This document shows positions 32,201-41,812 of a stretch of 64,000 nt of DNA, in pieces. The DNA is taken from the NCBI GenBank assembly GCA_943735955.1, contig OX030967.1:3498590-3562589 (forward strand), given 5' to 3'. The DNA comes from Piscicola geometra. Its lineage: Eukaryota > Annelida > Clitellata > Hirudinida > Piscicolidae. A program made the translations under genes and the position numbers. The notes below the pieces were generated by a model that saw only the letters and a program-made list of their open reading frames with translations, made no database searches and was not told where the DNA came from. Every line of letters begins with the position of its first letter. Position 1 is the stretch's first letter.

Positions 32201-35200
32201 CGAGCACTTCGTCGCTGCCCCTAGCGTCAACCTCGCCTTTCGAGTCCACACTCTCTGGCGATGACGACGACGACGCAGAGGAGAGAATCGACGGTGATGA
32301 TGATGATGAGATGATGGATGGAGAGATTGACGAATGCTTGCCTTTCTTCCCGCCACTCATCTTCTTTTTTCCCGCCTTAAATGCCTCTTTGGAGTTCTTC
32401 TTCTTGCCTGAAGCCACACCAGATACCTTGCCACCACTACCACCACCACCACCACCGCCCTTCTTCGAATGTTTGCCCTCCCCCTTGAAGGCATCCACCT
32501 CTGCCGGCCATCTCTCCTCAGCAACTGCATTATTGCTCTCCCCCTTCACAAACTCCCCTCCGGCGTACAAGCCCTTGTGTCGCTTCCTCGCCTTCTGAGA
32601 CACCCTCACAGGCGCTAGTGGGCCCGTCTGTCCCGCTGGCTGCAACCACCTGACGTCCCTGTTACCGCTGCGATGCGTCGTCTTATGCCTGGACTTCTTC
32701 TTGCCCCTGCGTCCCGATGACGTAATCGAGGAATCATCATCATAACTGTCTTCTTCATACTTTAACAGGACAGGGGCCTCCACAAAGGGCGCGCCGTGGT
32801 GTTTCTCCGATGAAACACTCCGCTCCACCCTCCCCCCTCCCAGCACCCCTCCCTCCTTCTCGTACACCCCCCCTGCTGCTGCTGCCGCCTCAAAGTTCTT
32901 GAATGTTCGACCCAGGAATGGCCTTTTGGGGGGTTAAGGGGACAATGGTGGGTTGAGGGTGGCGCGTATTGTGGAGAAATATGCAATACAGGTGAAATAT
33001 TTGTTTACACTTTTCATTATTCTCACAAAACTACCAAACTTCTTGACCTATCCACCATGCATCAATCACCCACTCACCCTTCTCTCCGCGGTTCATAGCC
33101 TCCTTCATAGTAGGCCCCTCCTCCCCTCACTCCTCCTCCTCCTCCTCCACCCCCTCCACCACCTCCGCTGCCCCTCATTCCGTAAAAAGAACTCCTCCCG
33201 TTATACAAGCCCCTGCCGGAAGTAGGCGTTGATGATGATGACGTCATGGAGCCGTCGTAGTGGTAGTAACGACCCCCACCACCCCTCGTTTGGCCCTCGA
33301 AGACGGGCCTGGGTGGGTGTTGTGTGGTGATAGGAGGTGGTTGTTGTGTGAGAAAAGGGATGGTTGATGTGTGGTTATAGGGATGGTTGTTGAATAGAGA
33401 AGGGATGGTTGTTGTGTGGTGATAGAAGGTGGTTGCTGTGTGGTGATAAAAGGTGGTTATTGTGTGGTGATAGAAGGTGGTTGCTGTGTGGTGATAAAAG
33501 GTGGTTATTGTGTGGTGATAGGGAGGGTTGTTGTATGGTGGATGGGTGGTTATTGAATAGGAGGCTAGGGTGGTTGAATGTAGAGTAGGTTGATAGGGAT
33601 GGATGAAAATGGATGGACAAATGATCAAATGAATAACTGATTGTAAAAACATGGTGAATTCCAACTAACCACACACAAAATAAAATAATAATATTAAATA
33701 TTACTTCTTGAAAATTTCTAAAAGGTTAGAGTGGCATACGAACCAAAAAAAACAACCTTAAACCCCCCTCCCCCACCCTTATTTCGCCCCCCCCCAAACT
33801 CTTATTTCGACCCCCCCCCTCAAGCACGCACCACTGCATCGGGAATTCCAGGGCGTTGTAGGGAGGTATGGCAGCCCGACCCTCTGGTCTGTCGGAGGCG
33901 CCCAGTTGTCCCGTCTGTTCCATCGCATCCAGGAAGGCACTCTGGCAGTCCCTGCTTGCAAAGTCGATCTGTGTGTGTGGGTGGGGGGGGGAGGGGAAGG
34001 GGGTTTGTGAGTGGACGTGTGGAGTGGATGAGGGTGGGTAAGAAGTAGGTGGAGTTGGAAAGATGATCGTGTGAAACTAACCATTTTAGCCAAAAAAAAT
34101 CGTCAAACAACCCACCCCTCCTGCTCAAACCCCTCTTCTGCAACATAACGCAATTTACGCCCCTCTCAAAGCAACCCACCCCTCGGCCCACACCCTCCAA
34201 CCACCCACCCACCCAACCACACCCTCCAACCACACCCTCCAACCACACCCTCCAACCAACCACACCCTCCAACCACACCCTCCAACCACCCACCCACCCA
34301 CCTGCACCCTCCACCCACCCAACCACCCACCCACCCACCTGCAGCCTCCTGCCATTGATGATCCTGCCCCTCAAATCATTGATCGCAAGGACTGCCTGGT
34401 CCACGTGCTCGAAAAACGCCAGCGCCCGCTCAGTCCTGCGGTCTATATATAGCACTGTCACGTGCCCGAAGAGGCTCAGATGGTGGCCTGTGATTGGGTG
34501 GGTGGGTGGGTGGGTGGAGGGAGGGGATGATGGTTTGGGGTGGAGTGATTGGGGCGTGGTGATTGGTTGAGGTAAGAGGGTGGTTTAGGGGGTGGAAAGT
34601 GGATGTGTTGATGTGGGTGGTTTTGGAGGGTGTGTGGGTGTGTTGATGTGGGCTTGGGGCCGTTTGGGAGTGTTTATGTGGATGTTTGGTATGGTTGAAA
34701 GTACTCTAGTGGGGTTGAAATCACATATTTAGTAAACTGATAAAATTATTTTTTCCAAAAATACATCGGATGTACTTGAGAGATGCTTTTCCGAGGTGGA
34801 GTGGTCAATGCCCTCCATCCAGATGCAAGGTGTCGGCATGCTCTTGCCGAAGCCCACCTGTACGTGTGTACGTGTGTGTGTGTGTATGTGCGTGTGTGTG
34901 TATGTATGTGTACGTGTGTGTTTGTGTGTGTGTGTACGTGTGTGTGTGTGTGTACGTGTGTGTGTATGTGTACGTGTGTGTGTGTGTGTGTGTACGTGTG
35001 TGTGTGTGTGTGTGTGTGTGTACGTGTACGTGTGTGTGTGTGTGTACGTGTGTATATTTTACATTCGCGAATCCTTCCACCGAGACTCACCTTGACCTTG
35101 ATGTTATTGATGGGCTCATCGTCCAACTCCTTCAGGGCAGCCACCACAGACCGGATGTTGTCGAACTGAATGAAGGCGTAACACGTGGTTTGACCTTGGT

Positions 35201-36333
35201 TCTTTATGTCGATGTCCTGTCGTGATTGGTTGGCGCTAAATCAATAATCATCATCGCCATCATCATTGGTTAGTTGGTTGGAAAAAGGTGATTTATGATG
35301 ATGGAGAGAAAAGGTTGTGATGGGTTGAAGATGGGTGGTAGTTAATTGGTCGAGAATGGTCGAGGTAGGGGTGGAAAAATCAATGTTGGGGTTGTTTAAT
35401 AATGGCGGTGGCGGTCAATAGCGAACAAGACACAGACAAAACACTAAAATCAATTCTTCCAAGCCGAACAAAAATCATTAGAATCAATTCTTATACGCTG
35501 AATAAAAAAAACGATAATTAACCTTCACATGTCTACTCCTTCCTATTCCCACCTCCCCCCCCCCCCCATTTCACAAACTAACCCCCCACCCACCGCATTT
35601 TCTCTACCCTCCTTCCCACCACCACTCCCACCTCCCCTCTTCCCAACCCAAACCAAACCCACCCATCCACCCATCCATCCACCTACCCACCCATCCACCC
35701 ACCCACCCACCCATCCATCCACCCATCCACCCACCCACCCACCAGGATATTTCCATATTTGGAGAGAAGCTCCTTGAGGGACTCCTTGGTGGTCGACTTG
35801 TCGAGGTTGCCCACGAAGAGGGTCCTGGTCGCCTTGTGGTGGTACTCGTCCTGTTCGTCCACCTGCCGCAGCTCTGGCTTGAACTCTGTGTTTGTGTGTG
35901 TTTGTGTGTGTGTGTGGCTTTTAATGTGTGTGTGTGTTTGTATGTGTGGCTTTTAATGTGTGTGTGTGTTTGTGTGTGTGGCTTTTAATGTGTGTGTGTG
36001 TGTGTGTGTGTGTGTTTGTGTGTGTGGCTTTTAATGTGTGTGTGGCTTTTAATGTGTGTGTGGCTTTTAATGTTTGTGTGGCTTTTAATGTGTGTGTGTG
36101 TTTGTGTGTGTGGGGGAAGGGTTTTCTTTTATGTGTGTATGTGTGTGAGTGTGTATGTGTGTGTGTGTATGTGTGTGTGTGTGTGTATGTGTGTGAAAGT
36201 GTGGAGGAGGTTTGTGCGTGTTTGTTTGGGTGTGTATTTTTCATGTGCTTATCCGCCATTGACACACAATGTAATACAAAACGGCACACACAAGTAACAC
36301 AAATACATAGGCATACACACAAACAAGCATACA

Positions 36334-36398
<65 letters not shown>

Positions 36399-38527
36399 CT
36401 TGGTGGGCGGAGACTTGGAGTTTGGTGCCAAAGAACCTCTTGTCCTTCTGAGAGTCGTCGAGTGCCTTCTGCGCGTCCTCCGACCTGGCGGGGAAGACAA
36501 AATATAATAGCGCCACAAGCCACCACAAAGGTACCACAAGCCACCAAAAAGGTACCACAAGGCACCAAAAAGGTACCACAAGCCACCAAAAAGGTACCAC
36601 AAGCCACCACAAAAGTACCACAAGCCACCACAAAGGTACCACAAGCCACCACAAAGGTACCACAAGCCACCAAAAAGGTACCACAAGCCACCAAAAAAGT
36701 ACCACATAAGCACCACAAGCAACCACCACAAGGCACCACAAGCAACCACCACCGCTCACTTCTTGAAGCTGACGATAGCATGTCGTTCCGGCCCAGTGCC
36801 CAGGATGACGACCGACAGCACCTTTCCGTACTTCTTGAAGTCGTGGAAGAGGCCGTCGCGCAGACTGGAGTCAGTTGAGCGGAGAGGGAAGCCCTTCAGC
36901 AGCAGTCCCAGTGGCCTCTTGACGTCGTCGTTGCTGCTGTGGTGGTTGTGGTGGTTGGCGGGGGCTTAGGAGTGGTTGGTGATGGGGTTGAGTGTGGTTG
37001 GTGATGGGGTTGAGTGTGGTTGAGTGTGGATGGTGATGGTTGGGAGTGGTTGTTGGGAATCGTTGGGAGTGGTTGTTGTTGGTGGTTGTGGGTGGTTTGA
37101 GTAGTGGTGGTTGGTGAGTGGGGGTGGGAGTGAGTGAAACTTTTTGAATAACTGAAGGGGTTAAGATGAAAAGAGATTTGAATGAACAGCGATGGATGAA
37201 TTGAACGAATGAACAAACCTGCTCTCTCCAGAAGCTTTGTTGAAGGAGTTACTGTGGGTGGAAGATGAGAGTGATGATGATGATGATGATGATGAAGAGG
37301 AGGAGGATGATGATGATGATGAGGGTTTACGTGATAATGAGAGTTGAATAAAAATATTAAAAATATTTTTTTTAATAGATTTATTTGAATATTCTTAAAA
37401 ATTCGCCGCAATCCATTCTTGTTTTATTCTCTTCTTCTATGAGAAACTTTTCTATGACAATCATTCAACAAAGACCCACAAGTCTAAAAGCTGATTCTTC
37501 ATTTGAATGAGAAGAATTGAAATTCCATAAAAATTATTGATAAAATGCACAAAAAAAGACACAGACAGAAAAATCACAGAAAAAAACACAGACGAAAAAT
37601 ATTAAATAGAGCAAAATGATCTTTGCTTAAAAAGGTGATTTACTATTAAATGAATTAAAAATTATTAAAAATAAAAAAACTAACTCTTCATCATTATGCC
37701 TTGATTTGTTGAAGTTATATTTTCTTGTATTACTACTACTACTGTTATTATTATTATTATTGCTATGATTGCTGCTGTTGTCATCGTTTTTATCTTCAAT
37801 CATTCCGTTGTCATCTATGCTGCCATCTTGTTGTTCTGTGAAGTGATAATTAGGTATGCATAATTTATGATAATTACAACCCATAATTGCTCATAGAACC
37901 AGTTGATGAATACTTAATTGGAGACAATTAAACATAATCACTCTTCAGCTTGGTTTATCCTTATAACCTTTAATTGATCATCATCCCCACCAGAAGCAAC
38001 AACAACAAAACTAAAAGACCATTACCACTTCTGAAAATAATGTATCAACAAATAGCACACACAAAATAACACACATCAACAAATAACACACATCAACAAA
38101 TAACACACATGAACAAAAAACACACATCAATAACACACATCAATAACACACATCAATAACACACATCCACAAATAACACACATCAACAAATAACACACAT
38201 CAACAAATAACACACATAAACAAATAACACACATAAACAAAGAACACACATAAACAAAGAACACACATCAACAAATAACACACATCCACAAATAACACAC
38301 ATCAACAAATAACACACACAAACGAACTAGTAGTGCAAGAAGGAGGAGAGACGAGTGAAGAGAGGGGGAATGAGAGGTTGGTGGAGGAGTCGTTGAATGC
38401 TGTGAGCAGGTTGTTGCCCTCTAGACAGATGTTGTCCTGATGCGCCTTGGAGGCTGCCGTGATGTCCATGAAGGCAATGATGGCGCCCACCGTGTCGACC
38501 CTTCGAATGCCCTGTACCCTGCCGTAC
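16669..38527 (-). CDS. SPEN: Split ends / SHARP-type transcriptional regulator (17 exons, 5' end missing)
   Basis: Very large nuclear RRM + SPOC corepressor of the Spen family (Notch, nuclear-receptor and RNA-linked silencing). Exons in sense order: 38527-~38330, 37835-37685, 37251-37219, 36936-36760, 36484-36399, 35885-35743, 35216-35091, 34857-34776, 34487-34339, 33968-33832, 33308-33078, 32922-28341, 26114-21213, 21038-19200, 18727-18542, 17241-17083, 16797-16669. All joins keep phase except the 3' end of the first exon, which is uncertain. About 4430 residues: partial RRM1 ([17 protein letters not shown]), RRM2 ([16 protein letters not shown]), RRM3 ([19 protein letters not shown]), RRM4 ([16 protein letters not shown] to [19 protein letters not shown]), Arg/Gly-rich linker, a conserved [14 protein letters not shown] motif, [13 protein letters not shown], very long low-complexity regions, a Q-rich segment, and the SPOC domain ([55 protein letters not shown]). 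The first exon(s) with the N-terminus of RRM1 were not found. Confidence 0.94.
17245..18025. repeat. 22-bp minisatellite in SPEN intron
   Basis: Repeats of GGTTGGTTGGTGGTGAGAGG(GG) on + (C/A/T-rich in the SPEN sense). It occupies the 3' part of the intron 18541-17242 and runs into the acceptor CCAACCAACCCAG. Confidence 0.93.
18270..18541. repeat. 22-bp minisatellite at the 5' end of the same SPEN intron
   Basis: Repeats of CCAACCCTGACCAACCCATC on +; in the SPEN sense GGTTGGTGGATGGGTTGGTC, starting at the 5' splice site itself. It is complementary in many registers to the array at the other end of the intron. Confidence 0.93.
18740..18955. repeat. (GAGGTGGTGA)n minisatellite in SPEN intron
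   Basis: 10- to 11-bp units; in the SPEN sense (CACCACCTCCT)n leading to the acceptor CCACCCGCCACAG before exon 18727-18542. Confidence 0.88.
19200..21038 (-). other. SPEN: SPEN glutamine-rich exon
   Basis: A 613-codon exon with many poly-Gln tracts coded by mixed CAA/CAG and poly-Asn/Thr blocks. Non-repetitive anchors at both ends ([20 protein letters not shown] at the start, [19 protein letters not shown] at the end) show it is coding. Confidence 0.85.
21213..26114 (-). other. SPEN: SPEN giant exon 2 (4.9 kb), low complexity
   Basis: 1634 codons open throughout, with Lys/Glu-rich, poly-Asp, poly-Asn, poly-Thr and poly-Ser tracts, a conserved acidic island ([20 protein letters not shown]) and a Pro/Ser-rich 3' part. 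Phase 0 at both ends. Acceptor at 26115 follows a (CA)n array. Confidence 0.85.
26118..26230. repeat. (TG)n microsatellite at SPEN 3' splice site
   Basis: About 45 TG units on + ((CA)n in the SPEN sense), separated from exon 26114-21213 only by CTTACAG. Confidence 0.93.
26240..27809 (+). mobile_element. hAT DNA transposon, internally decayed, in SPEN intron
   Basis: 12-bp inverted repeats TAGAGGTCGGAC (26240-26251) and its reverse complement (27798-27809) are perfect. The 8-bp target duplication GTGTACAG is perfect at 26232-26239 and 27810-27817. Subterminal regions on both sides are arrays of CGGGAACGGGA units. The 1570-bp length and broken frames show it is non-autonomous. The perfect target duplication points to a fairly recent insertion. 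Confidence 0.93.
27102..27413 (+). pseudogene. hAT transposase C-terminal dimerisation domain remnant
   Basis: A 103-codon frame contains the conserved end of hAT transposases: [19 protein letters not shown], then [18 protein letters not shown] and a final [12 protein letters not shown]. Upstream fragments near 26790-26880 ([19 protein letters not shown]) belong to the same protein but are frame-shifted. No catalytic core is intact. Confidence 0.85.
28341..32922 (-). other. SPEN: SPEN giant exon 1 (4.6 kb), low complexity
   Basis: 1527 codons, open throughout. Begins [11 protein letters not shown] after the RRMs. Contains Ser/Lys-rich blocks, poly-Thr and Thr/Ala repeats, a coiled-coil-like island ([20 protein letters not shown]), the conserved [14 protein letters not shown] motif and, at the end, [13 protein letters not shown]. 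Confidence 0.87.
33309..33560. repeat. G/T-rich repeats (GGTGGTTGTTGTGTGGTGATA)n in SPEN intron
   Basis: About 21-bp units; in the SPEN sense C/A-rich and ending in CACAACACCCACCCAG at the acceptor of exon 33308-33078. Confidence 0.8.
34160..34338. repeat. (CCACCCAC)/(CACCCTCCAAC)n repeats at the 5' end of a SPEN intron
   Basis: In the SPEN sense (GTGGGTGG)n followed by GTTGGAGGGTG units, starting at the first base of the intron after exon 34487-34339. Confidence 0.85.
34861..35055. repeat. (TG)n/(ACGTGTG)n microsatellite in SPEN intron
   Basis: Compound TG with interspersed TACG; in the SPEN sense CA-rich up to the acceptor CACGTACACGTACAG at 34858. Confidence 0.93.
35640..35742. repeat. 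(CCAC/CCAT)n tetranucleotide array at 5' end of SPEN intron
   Basis: In the SPEN sense (GTGG/ATGG)n, beginning at the GT of the 5' splice site. Confidence 0.9.
35886..36235. repeat. (TG)n plus GTGTGTGTGGCTTTTAAT minisatellite
   Basis: TG runs interspersed with at least seven GGCTTTTAAT blocks. In the SPEN sense this is (CA)n with ATTAAAAGCC and forms the 3' part of the intron up to the AG. Confidence 0.9.
36335..36398. repeat. (AC)n microsatellite starting at a SPEN 5' splice site
   Basis: In the SPEN sense the intron starts GTTTGTGTGTGTG and continues as about 28 GT units. Confidence 0.93.
36510..36755. repeat. 21-bp minisatellite (GGTACCACAAGCCACCAAAAA)n in SPEN intron
   Basis: About ten copies; nearly the whole intron between exons 36936-36760 and 36484-36399 consists of it. 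G/T-rich in the SPEN sense. Confidence 0.9.
38045..38325. repeat. 17-bp minisatellite (AACACACATCAACAAAT)n in SPEN intron
   Basis: About 15 copies; in the SPEN sense GTGTGTTATTTGTTGAT units directly after the first exon seen. Confidence 0.9.
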
Positions 38528-38544
38528 CTGCGCGTGCGTTGGTT

Positions 38545-38825
38545 GCGATTGGTTGGTTGGGTTTCGTTGGGTTTGGTTGGTTTGGTTGGGTTGGGTTGGG
38601 TTAGTTGGGCTAGTTGGGTTGGTTGGGTTTGGTTGGGTTTGGTTGGTTTGGTTGGGTTGGGTTGGGTTAGTTGGGCTAGTTGGGTTGGTTGGGTTTGGTT
38701 GGGTTGGTTGGTTGGTTTGGTTGGGTTGGTTGGGTTTGGTTGGTTGGGTTGGTTGGGTTTGGTTGGGTTAGTTGGGTTTGGTTGGGTTGGTTGGGATTGG
38801 TCGGGTTTGGTTTGGTTTGATTGGT
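38545..38825. repeat. (GGTTGGGTT/GGTTT)n minisatellite upstream of SPEN RRM1 exon
   Basis: Short TTGGG/TTGGT units, C/A-rich in the SPEN sense and placed just before the acceptor CGCACGCGCAG at 38528, so probably the 3' part of an intron. Confidence 0.88.
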
Positions 38826-39628
38826 GGGTTGGTGAGAACTAGATGATGGGTGAGATGGTTGGCTTGGAAGTTGTGTTTGGAAGAATTGACAAGATGGCGG
38901 TATGCATAACGAAAGTTTGTATATTGTGAACTTTAAAAAAAATTCTTTTTTACTCTCAATAGTATTTATTGCTTTCATTTACGACTTTAGTGATACATAT
39001 CAAATGATGTTTATGGGCATATTTCAAGAAAGCCAATCTTTTTAGAGATATACATACAATATATTACATTTTCTTTGTACTGGCATAGAACAGAGCAGCA
39101 CACAGCAAGTAAAATACACATAATTGCAGAATAATTTTTCCACAAACTAGCTCATAACTTCCATTTACACCCATATAACTTTAATATTCTCCATTCCTAT
39201 TCTCTACCTCCTCCTTCCTCCAACCACACAGACCATGGATCAATACTTCTCCAAGCAGCCTGCCTTGCAAAGACTTGAATTTACAATTTTGGTGTACAGA
39301 TCTAGTTCTTGTAGTTTATTGAATTATTTTTTTCCCAGAATTTATTTAATTAACATTTAATTCAATATTTTAGTTGTACACTTTTGTAGCACGTCTGCAT
39401 GAGTGCTGCATTGGTGCACTAATATACATCTTTTATAAAAATATGTAAACTATTTATGACTCATTTTAACTCTATGAGAAATTAGAAACCTCTTTCGGTA
39501 CATTTAAATTAACTTTTAGTTTATTTTCTGGAATTGACCTAAATAATTGCCATTGAATGTATGACCTAGAAAGGGTTGCATTAAAAAGATTGATTTTCTT
39601 GCAAGCTGCACCACTGGTACATGCACTG

Positions 39629-39680
<52 letters not shown>

Positions 39681-39814
39681 GCATAAGTGCGCAATTTGTA
39701 TATACGTACATGTGCATTTGTAGTTGGTGTGTGTGTGAATTAGTCATTATCTTTCTAGGCTGCTTAATTGTTCGTTTGTATACGATATCTATTTTAGTGG
39801 TAGTATAATACTAC

Positions 39815-39961
<147 letters not shown>

Positions 39962-40344
39962 CATTACCATTACCACTACTACAACTACTACTACCAGCAC
40001 TGCCTCTAGCTATTAATAATTTCGAAACAGCCTCAGGAATAACACTTAAACCTCATGACTTTGAGAGTAAATATACACGCACATTCACATACACACACAT
40101 ACACGCATTGATTAAGTTGTACACATGCATACATACAAAAGTACAAACATATATCATCCATGGATGTATACTTCTCTATCTATCATTTGCATATAGACTT
40201 TTAAATAATATAGTGTGCGATAGAAAGATCTTGAAACAAGCTTGGATTTACGCCACATTAAATTATATTTATTTTATACTTTTGGTATAATTATATACAT
40301 GAACACATTGTTGTAAAACATGTAAAATACAATAAAATGTTGTA

Positions 40345-40425
40345 TTTAGAAAAAAAGAGGGGTTTAACCACCAATTTGAGGAAAGAGCGCTATAGAAATT
40401 GATTTGATTGATTGATTGACTTATA
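40345..40425 (+). mobile_element. 3' tail of a CR1/L2-like LINE or SINE
   Basis: GAGGAAAGAGCGCTATAGAA followed by (GATT)n, the same 3' end as the LINE at 3621-4211 and (inverted) at 44462-44530. Confidence 0.6.
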
Positions 40426-41434
40426 ACTTTAAAATACTTTAAAACAGTGAAATATTTCAGGTAATATGAGATAAGGGCAGTGATGATGATATTAACAAAA
40501 AGCACTGAGTCAATTTGGTGAACTAAATTCTAAATCTTTATTATAATTTTTAATCAAACATTTAAATTGATGATTACTTTTCGTAGTAAAAGAGGAAAAT
40601 ATTTATTTATATAGCTAACAATTTAATTAAGAAATTTATGTCGTATGTGTCCTGCTGTCACAATAATGGTAAAGAATTCATGGTGGGATTTAACATTATT
40701 ATTGTCATAATCATCATCATAATCATGACAATCATCATCATCATCAAGGTTGAGTACTGGGAAGTACTAGAAAGAGGTTTTGAAAGTATTTTTGCTAGTG
40801 AAACTATTTACAACAATTTTCCATCCCATTTGTCTGCTTTTTATCCTCTCCAGGGTTAAAATAAGATTTATTTAAAAATAAATATTTCATTATAAGTATA
40901 TACTGCTGTGCATATATGATATATTGTTTCTTATTTCTTGATATAACCCTTAAATAATTACAGTTTCATAATCGCTCATTATTACCTGTAGGTTTTCAAT
41001 GGTTTGAGTGTGGTTGTGTGTATGTGTGCGTGTGTGTGTGTTTGAAGAGAATGAAAATGTTTAAAAAATGGAAAAATACATTATTCTAAATAATAATTAT
41101 AGAACCAGACCCCCAAAAACTTTAGAGAGACCTATGATGAAGATGCTGTCAGAAAGAGCAAAAAAATGGATGAAATCATGGAAAAACAAAGGCACAAGAG
41201 TTTTAAATGGAGAAATTGGAAACATAACTTGATAAGATCTTCTAGATGCAATCCGAACTTGCTAATCCATTAATTTTTTAAAGATGCACAAATAAATTCT
41301 TGGAAAGTGGTTTTTCAATAACTAAAAAAGAAAAAAAATATTTAAAATTATTTAGCTACTGGTGATGAATATTGAATACATTCCTGGGTTGGTAATATCC
41401 TCAAAGGCAGTATCATCTGTTACAGACTCTTGCC

Positions 41435-41812
41435 TTGCACCTTATGGGATCGGCTAGAAACAGTGTCTTACAGGCTGATCAAACAAAAAACACAAGAAAG
41501 ACTTATCCAAACAACTCACTGATGCGTGAGTCAAATCTCAAAAGTAAAATGCCTGAAATACAGCGAAAAGAAAATGACTGTTTGCAGGGAAGTAACTCAT
41601 TATTAAACCATCGGAGGGAAGGTCTTGCAGTGAGCAATTTTCTCAAGAAACTGCTACGGTTTTGTAGTAACTTTTGTAAGGATTGCCTTAAGGAAAATCA
41701 AAACTTCACCTCTTGTGGGGCTGCCAGAAAAGAGATGGACTCATGGACAGTTTTTAAAAATATGGAATTGCTGCCAAAAATTATAGAAAATGCAAGAAGT
41801 AAATATTCATAA
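41435..41812 (+). CDS. Unrecognised ORF, possibly part of a gene
   Basis: 125 codons without homopolymer bias, opening on TTG rather than ATG, Cys/Lys-rich near the end (FCSNFCKDCLKENQNFTSCG). I do not recognise it. A splice-acceptor-like AG is present near 41425. No partner exon could be identified, so it may be chance or a terminal exon. Confidence 0.2.
   Translation: MHLMGSARNSVLQADQTKNTRKTYPNNSLMRESNLKSKMPEIQRKENDCLQGSNSLLNHRREGLAVSNFLKKLLRFCSNFCKDCLKENQNFTSCGAARKEMDSWTVFKNMELLPKIIENARSKYS

Larger units (their letters stand above)
33832..36936 (-). other. SPEN: SPEN RRM2-RRM4 exons
   Basis: Seven exons (36936-36760, 36484-36399, 35885-35743, 35216-35091, 34857-34776, 34487-34339, 33968-33832) encode three RNA-recognition motifs. 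RNP-like segments are visible: AIVSFKK (RRM2), RTLFVGNL and CYAFIQF (RRM3), [13 protein letters not shown] (RRM4). Every separating intron contains simple repeats. Confidence 0.92.

Noticed and set aside
38545..38825. Telomere-like GGTTGG repeats
   Set aside because: Units are GGTTGGGTT/GGTTT, not TTAGGG, and the array sits just upstream of a SPEN exon with the strand bias of other intron ends.
39233..39285. Exon-like segment ACACAG|ACCATGGATCAATACTTC with a following GTGTAC
   Set aside because: It has splice-like borders and reads MDQYFSKQPALQRL, but I found no partner exon or family match.
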